Shown here: positions 36,728-45,636 of the stretch, one piece after another
How positions within the stretch are numbered: position 1 is the stretch's first letter
Layout of the letters: the number at the start of each line of letters is the position of its first letter
Assembly: GCA_035635555.1 (NCBI GenBank)
Contig: DASQAT010000049.1
Coordinates: 1-63,337 of the forward strand
Length of the DNA: 63,337 nucleotides
Source: Candidatus Dormiibacterota bacterium
Lineage (GTDB): Bacteria; Acidobacteriota; Polarisedimenticolia; Gp22-AA2
Reading direction: 5' to 3'
The notes under the pieces: model-generated
Seen by the model: only the letters and a program-made list of their open reading frames with translations
Database searches by the model: none
Told to the model about the DNA's origin: nothing
Program-made: the position numbers and the translations under genes

Positions 36728-38685
36728 CCCGCCCCCTGCCGCACAGCTACGAGGGGCAGATCAAGATCTTCCTGGTGCTCCTCGTGCTGTTCCTCTCGGT
36801 CGCGATCGTCCTCGATTTCCATCTCCTGGTCTCGGCGCGCGACGCCATCCAGGAGGAGGTCGGCCGGAGGGTCGCGCTGGAGGCGGACGTCGTGCGGGCG
36901 GAGCTGGAGCGCGACCAGATGCTGCGCGGCCTGCGGGCCGAGCCCGGCACCCCCCCCTACATCCCGCCAGCGTTCCTCGACCTGATGGCCCGCCAGAAGG
37001 GGATGCTGGCCATCGAAATCCTGACGACCGAGGGCAAGGTCCTGTCCTCCTCGGACGCCGCGCGGGTCGGCAGGCCGGACCCGCTGATCGCCGGCAATCC
37101 CGCCGCGGCGGCCCGTCTGCGAAGCGGCGGCGGACTCGTGGCGCAACCCGAAAGGCTGCCACGGTCGCGCTACACCACGCTCGCCGCCTACGGCCCGATC
37201 CAGGACAGGAGCCGCGCGACCATCGCGGTGGTCCGAGTCCTGACCGAGGTCCCGGCCCTCGGCAGCGTCGCTTTCAACCTGACCCTGATCGCGGCATTCC
37301 AGGCGGCCGGTCTGGTGTTCATCCTGACGCTGGTGATCCTGTTCGCCCGCTGGCTGCTGCAGCCCTACCGGCGGCTGCTCCGGGCCGCCGTGCAGGCTCC
37401 CGGACAGGTGCCGGGGCCTCCGCCGGAGGGGGGGAAGGATGAGCCCGATTACCTCGTCGAGGCGTTCCAGGGAGTGCTCGACAAGCTGCGCGCCCAGGAG
37501 CAGGAGCTGACGCGGCTGAAGGTCCCGGCCGGCCCCGTGTCCCAGTCGACGCTCCCGGGCGACCACCTGGTGGGGGGGATGTCGAGCGCCGTTCTCGTCT
37601 TCGATCGCGGCGGCCGGCTGACCGTCCTGAACCCCGCGGCGGAGCGGCTTCTGTCGTTCGATCGGTCCGCGTCCGTCGGACGCAAGTACGGCGACCTGCT
37701 CGGCGGAGCGGAGCGCCTGATCGAGCTCATCGAGCGCAGCCTGCGCACGGGTGAGAGCCTGTCGCGTGAGGTCGTGCCGCTCACGGGTCCGGGAGGCAAG
37801 GTCACGCACCTGGGCGTCATGGTGTCGCCGATCCGCCCGGGGGACGAGGCGCAGGGGGGCCCCTCGCCGATCGAAGGAGTCCTGTGCCTGCTGGCCGATC
37901 TGACCGAGATCAAGTCCCTCCGGGAGAAGGTCGGGCTCAAGGAGAACCTGGCGGTCCTGGGGGAGATGTCGGCGGGAATCGCCCATGAATTCAGGAACGC
38001 CCTGGCGACGATTCACGGGCTGGCGCGTCTGATCCTCAAGGGGAACGGCAACGGAGCGGGGCATGCTGCAGCCCCTCGCGAGCACGCGGAGACGATCCTG
38101 CGCGAGGTGGAGGGGATCGAGAAGGTCGTGACCGACTTTCTGCGCTACGCCCGTCCGCTCCATCTGAACCTGTCGGAGGTCGATCTCAAGGAGGTCATCG
38201 ACAACCTGGCGCGCGACCTGGCCGAGGACGCGCGCACGGCGGGCGTCACGCTCACGGTCGGCGGCACCTTTCCGCGCATCGTCGCCGACGAGGCGCTGAT
38301 CCGCCAGGCGGTGAGGAACCTCCTCCTGAACGCCCTCGAGTCGTTCACGGCGACTCTTGCCGGAGGGGACGTACCGGCGCCGGATCCCACCGACGGGCGT
38401 CGCGTCGTCGTCCGGTGCGAGGCGATCACGGGAGGGGAGGGGGGAGTGAGGATCGTCGTGCGGGACAACGGCGCTGGGATCGCGGCGGAGGACCTGCCGC
38501 GCATCTTCACGCCGTTCTTCACCACGAAGGAGAAGGGAACCGGTCTGGGACTGGCGCTCGTGCAGAAGACGGCCGTGGTGCACGACGGCCAGGTGGAGGT
38601 GCAGAGCGAGAAAGGGCATGGAGCCTCGTTCGCCCTCGTCCTGCCGGCGCGCCCGGGAGGCGGCGCCGCCCTTCCCGATTTGTGA
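36724..38685 (+). CDS. PAS-containing sensor histidine kinase (second PilS-like)
   Basis: A 653-residue membrane kinase. Helix 1 (about 14-34) and helix 2 (about 185-210) flank a periplasmic sensor of some 150 residues with SSSDAARVGRPDP-type extracellular sensor features. A HAMP-like/linker region, a PAS domain (about 285-395), the phosphoacceptor H421 in GIAHEFRNA, and an ATPase domain with NLLLNALESF, DNGAGI and GTGLGLA follow. In Myxococcus pil loci a second kinase/regulator pair also lies near pilD. The likely partner is the DNA-binding-less regulator at 45633. It begins inside the pilD stop (ATGA). Confidence 0.88.
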   Translation: MTRPLPHSYEGQIKIFLVLLVLFLSVAIVLDFHLLVSARDAIQEEVGRRVALEADVVRAELERDQMLRGLRAEPGTPPYIPPAFLDLMARQKGMLAIEILTTEGKVLSSSDAARVGRPDPLIAGNPAAAARLRSGGGLVAQPERLPRSRYTTLAAYGPIQDRSRATIAVVRVLTEVPALGSVAFNLTLIAAFQAAGLVFILTLVILFARWLLQPYRRLLRAAVQAPGQVPGPPPEGGKDEPDYLVEAFQGVLDKLRAQEQELTRLKVPAGPVSQSTLPGDHLVGGMSSAVLVFDRGGRLTVLNPAAERLLSFDRSASVGRKYGDLLGGAERLIELIERSLRTGESLSREVVPLTGPGGKVTHLGVMVSPIRPGDEAQGGPSPIEGVLCLLADLTEIKSLREKVGLKENLAVLGEMSAGIAHEFRNALATIHGLARLILKGNGNGAGHAAAPREHAETILREVEGIEKVVTDFLRYARPLHLNLSEVDLKEVIDNLARDLAEDARTAGVTLTVGGTFPRIVADEALIRQAVRNLLLNALESFTATLAGGDVPAPDPTDGRRVVVRCEAITGGEGGVRIVVRDNGAGIAAEDLPRIFTPFFTTKEKGTGLGLALVQKTAVVHDGQVEVQSEKGHGASFALVLPARPGGGAALPDL

Positions 38686-38698
38686 ACGGCCGAACACG

Positions 38699-38717
38699 CT
38701 GTTACGTCCTGTAACAG
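38699..38717. promoter_or_regulatory. Dyad, candidate activator site for the sigma-54 promoter
   Basis: CTGTTAC-GTCCT-GTAACAG is a perfect 7-bp inverted repeat. It sits 131-149 bases upstream of the predicted sigma-54 start at 38848, the usual distance for a sigma-54 activator site. A related half-site TTGTTAC lies about 135 bases upstream of the pilA start. There is no T-run, so a terminator is unlikely. Confidence 0.4.
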
Positions 38718-38821
38718 AGCCCTGCCCGGGAACGATTCCGTAACCGCGGTCGCTTCCCGGTCACCCCGCTTAACTCCCGCAGGTGCATCACATCCCGCCG
38801 ACGCATAGGCGATCCCGATCG

Positions 38822-38837
38822 TGGCACATTGCTTGCT
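38822..38837 (+). promoter_or_regulatory. Sigma-54 promoter of minor-pilin set 1
   Basis: TGGCAC-ATTGC-TTGCT matches the sigma-54 consensus, with GG (38823-38824) and GC (38835-38836) ten bases apart. Transcription would start near 38848, only 16 bases before the fimT-like start. It shares spacing and near-identical boxes with the pilA promoter. Confidence 0.88.
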
Positions 38838-38863
38838 CTTTCAGCGGAGCGGGAGAGACGAAC

Positions 38864-39358
38864 ATGAAGCCGGTATCCACACGAACACAAGACGCGGGCC
38901 ACGACAGAGGGTACTCGCTCCCCGAGCTCCTCATCGTGATCGCCCTCATCGGGCTGTTCGTCCTCTTCGGCGGGCCCGCCATGGCCGACGCGTTCAGGGC
39001 CTACAAGGTGAGAAGCGTCGCCAACAACGTCACCACGGACCTCAGGGCCCTGCGCTACAACGCGGTGTCGACGCGGACTCCGCGCACCATGACGATCAAC
39101 AACACCGTGAGCGCACCGGCGAACCAGTACGCCTACACCAACTTCAAAGGGGATCCGATCACGGTGCTGATCGAGCCGGGCGTCTCCATCGAGACCACCA
39201 GCGCCGCGTCGATCACCTTCAACATCAACGGCTCGACCGGCGCCACCGGCAACCAGACGGTTTCGCTCAGCATGTTCATCAGCGGATCGCGCAACGACCG
39301 GTACACCATCACGATCACGCCGTCCGGCACGATCTCGAGCGCCTACAGCACCTTCTAG
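38864..39358 (+). CDS. Minor pilin, FimT/GspH-like (set 1)
   Basis: A 164-residue prepilin-like protein with a 16-residue leader ending in RG. Tyr17 is the first mature residue and Glu21 the conserved Glu+5 (YSLPE). A hydrophobic helix follows (LLIVIALIGLFVLFGG). The periplasmic part is rich in Thr, Ser and Asn (for example SIETTSAASITFNING), as in GspH/FimT minor pilins. Minor pilins of this class help prime assembly at the pilus tip. I chose ATG 38864 because it gives the correct leader and lies just after the sigma-54 start. It is first of a four-gene set. Confidence 0.85.
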   Translation: MKPVSTRTQDAGHDRGYSLPELLIVIALIGLFVLFGGPAMADAFRAYKVRSVANNVTTDLRALRYNAVSTRTPRTMTINNTVSAPANQYAYTNFKGDPITVLIEPGVSIETTSAASITFNINGSTGATGNQTVSLSMFISGSRNDRYTITITPSGTISSAYSTF

Positions 39359-39374
39359 GGACGAGGAGAGAGTC

Positions 39375-39848
39375 ATGATCGCGCGCAGACCATGGAGATC
39401 GGGGCAGTCGGGGGAGACGGGATTCAGCCTGATCGAGGTGGTGATCGCGATCGGCGTCCTGGCGGGGGTGCTCCTGTCGATCTGCTCGATGTTCATCATG
39501 GGCGGGCGTCAGCTCAAGGGCGGCAAGACGATGACCGAGGCGACTGCCATCGCGCACGACATCATGGAGACCTTCGACAAGCTGTCGTTCAATTCGCTCT
39601 ACACGACCTTCGGTGCGACGACCACGTCCACCACGATCAGCATCACCACGAGCACCGGCTCGAACGTGATCACGCCGTGGAAGACGGAGGTCACGAGAAA
39701 GCTGGACAACGGCGTCGCGACCGCGACGCTCGACCCGGTCGGCGGGACGAACTTCGGAAACGCCATCGGCATCAAGATGACCGTGACCTTGACCTGGAGC
39801 GAGCTGGGGCGCCCCCAAACGGTGACCCTGTCGACGATAAGGTTCTAG
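39375..39848 (+). CDS. Minor pilin, PilV-like (set 1)
   Basis: A 157-residue prepilin. The leader ends at Gly16, with mature Phe17 and Glu21 (GFSLIE), and the hydrophobic helix VVIAIGVLAGVLLSICSMF follows. The C-terminal half is Thr-rich (TTTSTTISITTSTGSN). Order between a FimT-like and a PilW-like gene identifies it as the PilV/PilI-type pilin. The ATG follows GAGGAGAG. The set lies downstream of the sigma-54 promoter at 38822. Confidence 0.83.
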   Translation: MIARRPWRSGQSGETGFSLIEVVIAIGVLAGVLLSICSMFIMGGRQLKGGKTMTEATAIAHDIMETFDKLSFNSLYTTFGATTTSTTISITTSTGSNVITPWKTEVTRKLDNGVATATLDPVGGTNFGNAIGIKMTVTLTWSELGRPQTVTLSTIRF

Positions 39849-39899
39849 CAGGGAGGCAGGACGAGCCGCCGGCCATCCGGCGGCGGATCGGAGGACAGC

Positions 39900-42614
39900 G
39901 TGAACGGGCTTCTGAAGTCGGAACACGGAAACGAGCGCGGGTTCAGCCTGATCGAAATGATGGTGGCGTCGGCGATCTTCGCGATCGCCGCGGCGGTGGC
40001 GTTCATCCTCTACAGTGCCGCCCAGAAGTCGTACAAATCGGGCGAGAACTTCACCGACCAGCAGCAGTCCACGCGCGTGGCCTTCGACCGGATGCTCTCC
40101 GACATCCGTCTCGCCGGGTTCAACACCAACCCCGACGGCGATGCCAGCCGCATCGATGAGCAGGTCGAGGGGATGTGGGACACGGCGATCACCATCCGCG
40201 GCGACTTCGACTTCGAGGATCCGGTCGCCAGCACGACGCCGGAGTCCTCCCTCCCCGGGATCCAGTACAACGTGGTGTCCACCGGCAACGACGAGATCGT
40301 CACCTACATCCTGGCCAAGCCCGGCCCGGTGGGGTCCGACACGCTGACCTTGCGCGTCGATGCGGATCGGCCGCGCACCAAGACGTTGAAGACCATCACC
40401 ATCCCGAACGTGGTCGAGGTGCAGAACAACCCGCCGTACACCCTGTACCGCGTCACGCTCGCCGACGTGAACGGCGCCTTCCCGGCCTCGCCGCAGGCGG
40501 CGACCAATTTCGTGTACGAGCCGGTGGCGGAGAACGTCCGGACCATGACGTTCCTTTATTATGACGACGCCGGCACCCTGCTCAATCCGAATACGCCGGC
40601 CAACTCGGCCGACGACATCGGCGGCGGCGACGCCAACACGACGATCCGCGCGCGCGTGCGGCGTATCGCCGTCAGCATCGTGGGAATGACCCAGGACGAG
40701 GACCTCGACTATACCGACCCGACCGACGCCACGGCCACCAGCCACTACAGGAAGTTCGATCTGACGTCGGACGTCAACCCAGAGAACCTCGGCAAGACGG
40801 GAGTGAAGGACATCGACATCACGCCCCCTCCCGTGCCGACGAACATCTCGATCGTCAACGGTCATTGCCAGGGGACGCTCGTGAAGTGGGACCAGCCGTC
40901 GCCGACCTCGGGCGTGACGTCCTACGTCGTCAAGTACTATCCGCAGGGGACGCCGACCGCGTTCTCGACGCGCAGCTTCACCTACCCGCACCTGGATTAC
41001 GGCACCCTCGATTACCTGGGCCACGGTTTCGTCACGGGGTTGACCCAGCTGAACAACTACTGCTTCCAGGTCCAGGCCCGCGATCTGGCGGGAAACCAGA
41101 GCGGCTGGGCGCCGGCCATCTCACCGCCGTGCGGACAGGTCGTGAACAACACGACGCCCGGGACGCCCTCGAACCTGACGGCGTCCTACTACTCCAGCAC
41201 CGTGGGGATGCCCACGACCCTCGACGGCAAGGTCCAGCTCAACTGGGACGAGCTCAGGGTCAACACCGTCGGCACGTCGCTTGCGGGCGACCCGAACTCG
41301 ATCGGCGGCGCGACGATTCTGCGCGACCTGGCGGGGTACAAGGTGTACCGCGACTCCAGCGCCGGGTTCAGCACGCCGCTCGTCGTCATGACACCCACGC
41401 AAGTTCCGGTCGGGACACAGACGGCGCAGGACGTTGTCACGGCCTGCAAGGACTACTTCTACAAGGTGTCGGCGGTCGACCTGTGCGGCACGGAGGGGAC
41501 GCAGAGCTCCATCGTCACAGGGCGCGCCAACACCCTGTATCTCCCGGTGGCTCCGACCGGCCTGGCCGCCACGCGCCTCGACCCGAACACGATGCACCTG
41601 ACGTGGTCGCCCGTGGCCACGAACACCGCGTCCCCGTCCCAGACCATCATCGTGGAGCAGTACAAGATTTACCGGGCGGTCGGTGATCCGGCACTCACCC
41701 CCTCGGACCCGTCCCTGACGTACGCGTACGTGACCACGGCCACACCGAGCGGCCCGCCCAACTACGACGACAACATCATCTCGATCAAGAACACCCTCAA
41801 GACGCAGAAGGCCTTCTACAAAATCTCGGCTCTCGACTACTGCCCGAACGAGGGCGCGCTGTCGGACGGCTCGGGGGCGAGCTGCGTGTTCAACGGAACG
41901 CTCGTCCAGTCTCCAGCGAACAATGCCGCCGGGGGCGGGGACGTCATCCTGTCGCTGGCGATCTCGGGCGGCACCGACCCGGGCTACGTCGGACGGGTGC
42001 ACGTCACGAAGGATTCGGACGGCTCCGTGGCGCTGGATGCCTCCTTCCCGAGCATCACCTCGACTCCGAGCACCACGACGTGGTCATCCGTCGACACGGG
42101 CGTCTTCACCATCTACTGGGAGATTGAGAACACCCGGGGCTGCATCGCGTCGATGACGACGAAGTACACTCGCACGAGCAGTCTGCCCTGCAAGCTGTCG
42201 GCCTCGGGCGCCACTCTCCTGCCGGCGTCGGGTGGCCTGAAGACGAACATCCTGACGCTCAACCTGACCAATACGTACACCAAGAGCCTGACCATCGACG
42301 ATATCACGGTCAGCTGGACGAACCCCGGCACGAGGGTCGTCAACGAATACGATCTCCCGTTCACCCCGAAATCAGCCTACTGCGGTCCGGCCGCAAACAA
42401 GGCCAGTGGAGTGCCGTGTGTGCCGGCATTCTCGTCCGCGATCCTGCCGGGCGCGACGAATGACACTAAGTACATCTGGAACGCTTCGGTGGCCGGCGAG
42501 ACCATCACCTTGAAGTACGACTACACGGACAGCTCCAACCTGACCGGTGTCTGCACGTTCTGCGTCAGCCCGACCCAGACCATCACCGTTTCGACCAGCG
42601 GGGCGTGCCCATAG
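39900..42614 (+). CDS. Giant PilW-like minor pilin with fibronectin type III modules
   Basis: A 904-residue protein, against roughly 200-350 for ordinary PilW. The leader ends at Gly14, with mature Phe15 and Glu19 (GFSLIEMMVASAIFAIAAA). Residues 30-300 are PilW-like (RVAFDRMLSDIRLAGF). Three fibronectin type III-like modules follow at about 308-412, 416-545 and 550-662, each opening with a PxxPxNL-type strand and holding paired cysteines. The last 240 residues contain two more beta-sandwich-like units. Such domains suggest an adhesive or spacer role at the pilus tip. The GTG start follows GGAGGACAGC. Confidence 0.85.
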   Translation: MNGLLKSEHGNERGFSLIEMMVASAIFAIAAAVAFILYSAAQKSYKSGENFTDQQQSTRVAFDRMLSDIRLAGFNTNPDGDASRIDEQVEGMWDTAITIRGDFDFEDPVASTTPESSLPGIQYNVVSTGNDEIVTYILAKPGPVGSDTLTLRVDADRPRTKTLKTITIPNVVEVQNNPPYTLYRVTLADVNGAFPASPQAATNFVYEPVAENVRTMTFLYYDDAGTLLNPNTPANSADDIGGGDANTTIRARVRRIAVSIVGMTQDEDLDYTDPTDATATSHYRKFDLTSDVNPENLGKTGVKDIDITPPPVPTNISIVNGHCQGTLVKWDQPSPTSGVTSYVVKYYPQGTPTAFSTRSFTYPHLDYGTLDYLGHGFVTGLTQLNNYCFQVQARDLAGNQSGWAPAISPPCGQVVNNTTPGTPSNLTASYYSSTVGMPTTLDGKVQLNWDELRVNTVGTSLAGDPNSIGGATILRDLAGYKVYRDSSAGFSTPLVVMTPTQVPVGTQTAQDVVTACKDYFYKVSAVDLCGTEGTQSSIVTGRANTLYLPVAPTGLAATRLDPNTMHLTWSPVATNTASPSQTIIVEQYKIYRAVGDPALTPSDPSLTYAYVTTATPSGPPNYDDNIISIKNTLKTQKAFYKISALDYCPNEGALSDGSGASCVFNGTLVQSPANNAAGGGDVILSLAISGGTDPGYVGRVHVTKDSDGSVALDASFPSITSTPSTTTWSSVDTGVFTIYWEIENTRGCIASMTTKYTRTSSLPCKLSASGATLLPASGGLKTNILTLNLTNTYTKSLTIDDITVSWTNPGTRVVNEYDLPFTPKSAYCGPAANKASGVPCVPAFSSAILPGATNDTKYIWNASVAGETITLKYDYTDSSNLTGVCTFCVSPTQTITVSTSGACP

Positions 42615-42624
42615 GAGCGCGATC

Positions 42625-44562
42625 ATGATCAGGGGAAGTGCTCAAATGAACGGACGCGAGGTTCGCAGCGGCAAGGGCGAGCAGGGATCGGCCCTGATCA
42701 TCGCCACCCTGGTGACGGTGATCCTGGCCCTGCTCGGCCTGTCGTATCTCATGATGGCTCAGACGGAGAGCACCATCGCCGAGAACGAGCGCAACGCGGC
42801 GACCGCCATGTACGTCGCGGAGGCCGGGGCGAGGCTCGTGACCGGCTGGTTCAACGACCCGACGTCCACCGGGTACCTGGTCCCGACGGTCGGCAACGTC
42901 GATCGGACGCTGCGGGTGTACGACAACGATGCCAATCCAGGGACGGCGCGGGTGCAGGGGGTGTCGGGGGACGCGACCAAGCCGATCTACAAGGATTCCA
43001 CCCTGACGACGAGCCCCATCTTCGACCGTCCGTACAGGGCGGACAACGCCAACACCTTCCTGGGGGTCGAGACCGGAGCCGACGCCGGGTTTCCGACGGC
43101 GGGGCCCGACCTCGTGGTGAGCGCCGCCGCCCTGACGACGATCAACAACACGCTGTTCCCGAACTTCCCTAAACCGGACCTGCGGGCGCGCATCTCGCGG
43201 ATCGAAGTGTACGCTCCGCCATTCGCGAACATCGGTGGATCCCTCACGCGGCTCGGCGTCGCCACGATCAAGGTCACGGCCGGCGTCTTCATGTACCCCG
43301 GGACGGTCAACGAGCGCCAGATCGCCACGCGGGTCGTCAAGGCCGTGGTGAACGAGGTCCCGGTCCCCGGCCCGGTCGGACCGCTGCAGTCGTGCTCCGA
43401 CATGAGCTACAACGGCGCCTTCGAGATCCACTGGGGGACCGGCTCGGCCCTGGCGGCGGCGACTCCTCCGAGTAACTTGAACAGCAAGGTCGCCACGGGA
43501 TTGCCGTACGCCCTCAACGACCCCGGGACCTACTATTCGGATGTGGTGCCCCACACCCTGGCGACGTGGGCGGCCGATGCGGCTATCAACAACAACAAGA
43601 TCGAGGACCCCTGGTTCAAGTTCATCTCGGGCGGATCGATCACCAATCTGTCACCGGCGACGTCGAACCCGCAGCCCTACCCGGTCACCTATCCGGGTGA
43701 CGGCCAGACGAGCCACTCCAACATCTTCCAGAACACGGTCATCAACTGCCCGGCGTTCGACTACAACTTGTGGAAATCGATCGCCCAGGGAGGGAATCGC
43801 GGAAACTATTACTACTCCTACGGCGACCCGAACCCGGCCACCAACACCAATAACTTCAAGCTGGACGGCACGGGCGCCGCCCAGACGTTCGCTGCTGCAA
43901 CTTCGGGGAAGAGCGGCATCTTTTTCTTCGACACCCGGGATGCCCAGCCGCCGCGCGGCCTCTATTCCGACGCCTACCCGACGACCAACCTGACGCCGGG
44001 CATGAGCATCAACAGCTCGGACAACTGGGATGGTGTCGTCGGGTTCGCGTATCTCAACTCCTCGACCTTCCAGACGACCGGGTCCGGCGGCATGGGTATC
44101 CTCCGGACGATCATCCCGCCGGGCGAGCCGTTCGACGGGAGCGGTTTCGTCAACCTGCAATACCCAGGTGACCTCAGCGACAACTACATCGTCCGGAGCG
44201 GCACCGTGTCTCACCAGGAATACTGGGACGGCGCCGCGGGCATCCGGTATTGCACCGACGCGGCCACTTGCCCTCAGAGCTGCTGTACGGCTGGCACTGC
44301 GGCCGCGACCCCCCAGCGCGACGACACCGGACTGGCGTTCCAGACCACCACCGTCCTCGACGGCGTCATGTACAACAGCGGCACCTTCACTGCGAGCGGC
44401 AACGCGGTCTACTTCGGATCGTTCGTTGCCCAGCAGGGGGTGCTCGACGGCAGCGGCAACCCCGCCTTCTACTTCGACGAGAGCCTCGTGAAGGGGAACT
44501 GGCCGCGCAAGGGGATGAACATGCCGCGCGTCATCGTGTCGTCCTGGCAGACGGGGCTCTAG
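42625..44562 (+). CDS. Long PilX-like minor pilin (set 1)
   Basis: A 645-residue protein with a PilX-type N-terminus: basic leader ending at Gly21 (GKGEQG), then SALIIATLVTVILALLGLSYL and the EAGARL segment about 40 residues on. As in other PilX proteins the +5 Glu is absent. Ordinary PilX has some 150-450 residues, so this is long. The periplasmic part is rich in Gly, Asn, Thr and Ser with few charges, includes a Cys-rich stretch (CTDAATCPQSCC), and looks like secreted beta structure. ATG 42625 follows AGGAGCG; ATG 42646 is an alternative. It ends set 1. Confidence 0.8.
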   Translation: MIRGSAQMNGREVRSGKGEQGSALIIATLVTVILALLGLSYLMMAQTESTIAENERNAATAMYVAEAGARLVTGWFNDPTSTGYLVPTVGNVDRTLRVYDNDANPGTARVQGVSGDATKPIYKDSTLTTSPIFDRPYRADNANTFLGVETGADAGFPTAGPDLVVSAAALTTINNTLFPNFPKPDLRARISRIEVYAPPFANIGGSLTRLGVATIKVTAGVFMYPGTVNERQIATRVVKAVVNEVPVPGPVGPLQSCSDMSYNGAFEIHWGTGSALAAATPPSNLNSKVATGLPYALNDPGTYYSDVVPHTLATWAADAAINNNKIEDPWFKFISGGSITNLSPATSNPQPYPVTYPGDGQTSHSNIFQNTVINCPAFDYNLWKSIAQGGNRGNYYYSYGDPNPATNTNNFKLDGTGAAQTFAAATSGKSGIFFFDTRDAQPPRGLYSDAYPTTNLTPGMSINSSDNWDGVVGFAYLNSSTFQTTGSGGMGILRTIIPPGEPFDGSGFVNLQYPGDLSDNYIVRSGTVSHQEYWDGAAGIRYCTDAATCPQSCCTAGTAAATPQRDDTGLAFQTTTVLDGVMYNSGTFTASGNAVYFGSFVAQQGVLDGSGNPAFYFDESLVKGNWPRKGMNMPRVIVSSWQTGL

Positions 44563-44588
44563 CGCGAGGAGAACAGGCGCCTGGAGGC

Positions 44589-44617
44589 TTGATCCTCGCA
44601 CCGCCGGACACTACATT
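44589..44617 (+). promoter_or_regulatory. Sigma-70-type promoter before the Pro/Ala-rich gene
   Basis: TTGATC (44589-44594), 17 bases, then TACATT (44612-44617). Transcription would start near 44624, 14 bases before ATG 44638. It would drive the Pro/Ala-rich gene and the overlapping regulator. Confidence 0.5.
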
Positions 44618-44637
44618 TCCGTCACCGGAGAGAGGTG

Positions 44638-45636
44638 ATGGATCCGAAACCCCGGAACTCCAAAAGACAGCGTGAAACCGGGACCGTCCGGTTCGCTCCG
44701 ACCCTAGGGGCCGGGGCGATTCTCTTGGGTCTCTGCGTTCTGGTCCTGCCGGGCGTGCCGCCCGCCCTCGCCGACGATCGGGCTGCAGCATCGTCCTCAG
44801 ATAAGTCGGGCCAGGAGCCTGACAGCACCGAGGCCGCCAGGAGCGCGACGTCGCAACCGGCGACGACTCCCGCGCCGAAGCCGAGCCCGACGCCCAAGAC
44901 CCCGGCAACGCAGGCGAAGCGTCCGGCCGCGGCCGCAAAGCCGGCAGCGCCGGCGCAGGCCCCCACACCGACGCTGCGGTTCGACGACTTCGACCTGGAG
45001 AAATTTCACAAGCCGATCCCGCAGCCGGAAGACGGCGAGTCCGAAGAGGAGGAAGGCCTGGTGATACCGGCGGGACCGACCGCCGCCGCTTCGCCGGCCC
45101 CCGCCACCACGATCAAAGGGCCCCGGGCGAAGACCAGGCCGAAGCCGATCGCGGCGCAGCCCGAGCAGGATCCGCTCAAGCCGTTCAAGGAGCGGGAGGC
45201 CAAGGAAAAATTCCGCCAGATGCAGATCGAGACCGGACGCGACCGCATCGCCAAGCTCCAGGCCCGGCTCGACTATCTGAACGCCAAACGGGATGCGCTC
45301 ACGAACCCCGCGCCCCTCCTGGCGGGCCAGACGCAGACCCAGAACCCGCCGGCCAAGCCGGGCGAGCCCCCTCCACCGCCCACTCCCATCCAGGGCCCGG
45401 GCAGGGGGCTCACGGCGACCCCCGGGGCGGGAAAATTCCCGGTCGCAGGCCTGTTCCCGCCCCTGCCCCCTCCGCAGACCGACGAGGACAAGGAGAACGA
45501 CAAGAAGCTGAAGGTGAGAGACCTCATCGACCAGGTCGAGGCGGAGATCAAGAGCGTCACGGAAGAGCTCGAGACCGCCCGGGACGAGCTGGCGTCCGTC
45601 GAGACACGCTTCGCGCAGGAATCGCAGTCCCGGTGA
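44638..45636 (+). CDS. Uncharacterised Pro/Ala-rich exported protein with coiled coil
   Basis: I do not recognise this 332-residue protein. An N-terminal hydrophobic segment (about 22-43, ILLGLCVLVLPGVPPALA) looks like a signal peptide or anchor. A low-complexity Ala/Pro/Thr/Lys stretch (about 60-120) follows, then an acidic patch (EDGESEEEEG), a charged helix (KPFKEREAKEKFRQMQIETG), a Pro/Gly linker, and a C-terminal coiled-coil segment (VRDLIDQVEAEIKSVTEEL). This could be a periplasm-spanning scaffold. ATG 44638 is preferred to GTG 44635 for its GGAGAGAGG spacing. Its stop overlaps the regulator start (GTGA), so the two are coupled. Confidence 0.7.
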   Translation: MDPKPRNSKRQRETGTVRFAPTLGAGAILLGLCVLVLPGVPPALADDRAAASSSDKSGQEPDSTEAARSATSQPATTPAPKPSPTPKTPATQAKRPAAAAKPAAPAQAPTPTLRFDDFDLEKFHKPIPQPEDGESEEEEGLVIPAGPTAAASPAPATTIKGPRAKTRPKPIAAQPEQDPLKPFKEREAKEKFRQMQIETGRDRIAKLQARLDYLNAKRDALTNPAPLLAGQTQTQNPPAKPGEPPPPPTPIQGPGRGLTATPGAGKFPVAGLFPPLPPPQTDEDKENDKKLKVRDLIDQVEAEIKSVTEELETARDELASVETRFAQESQSR

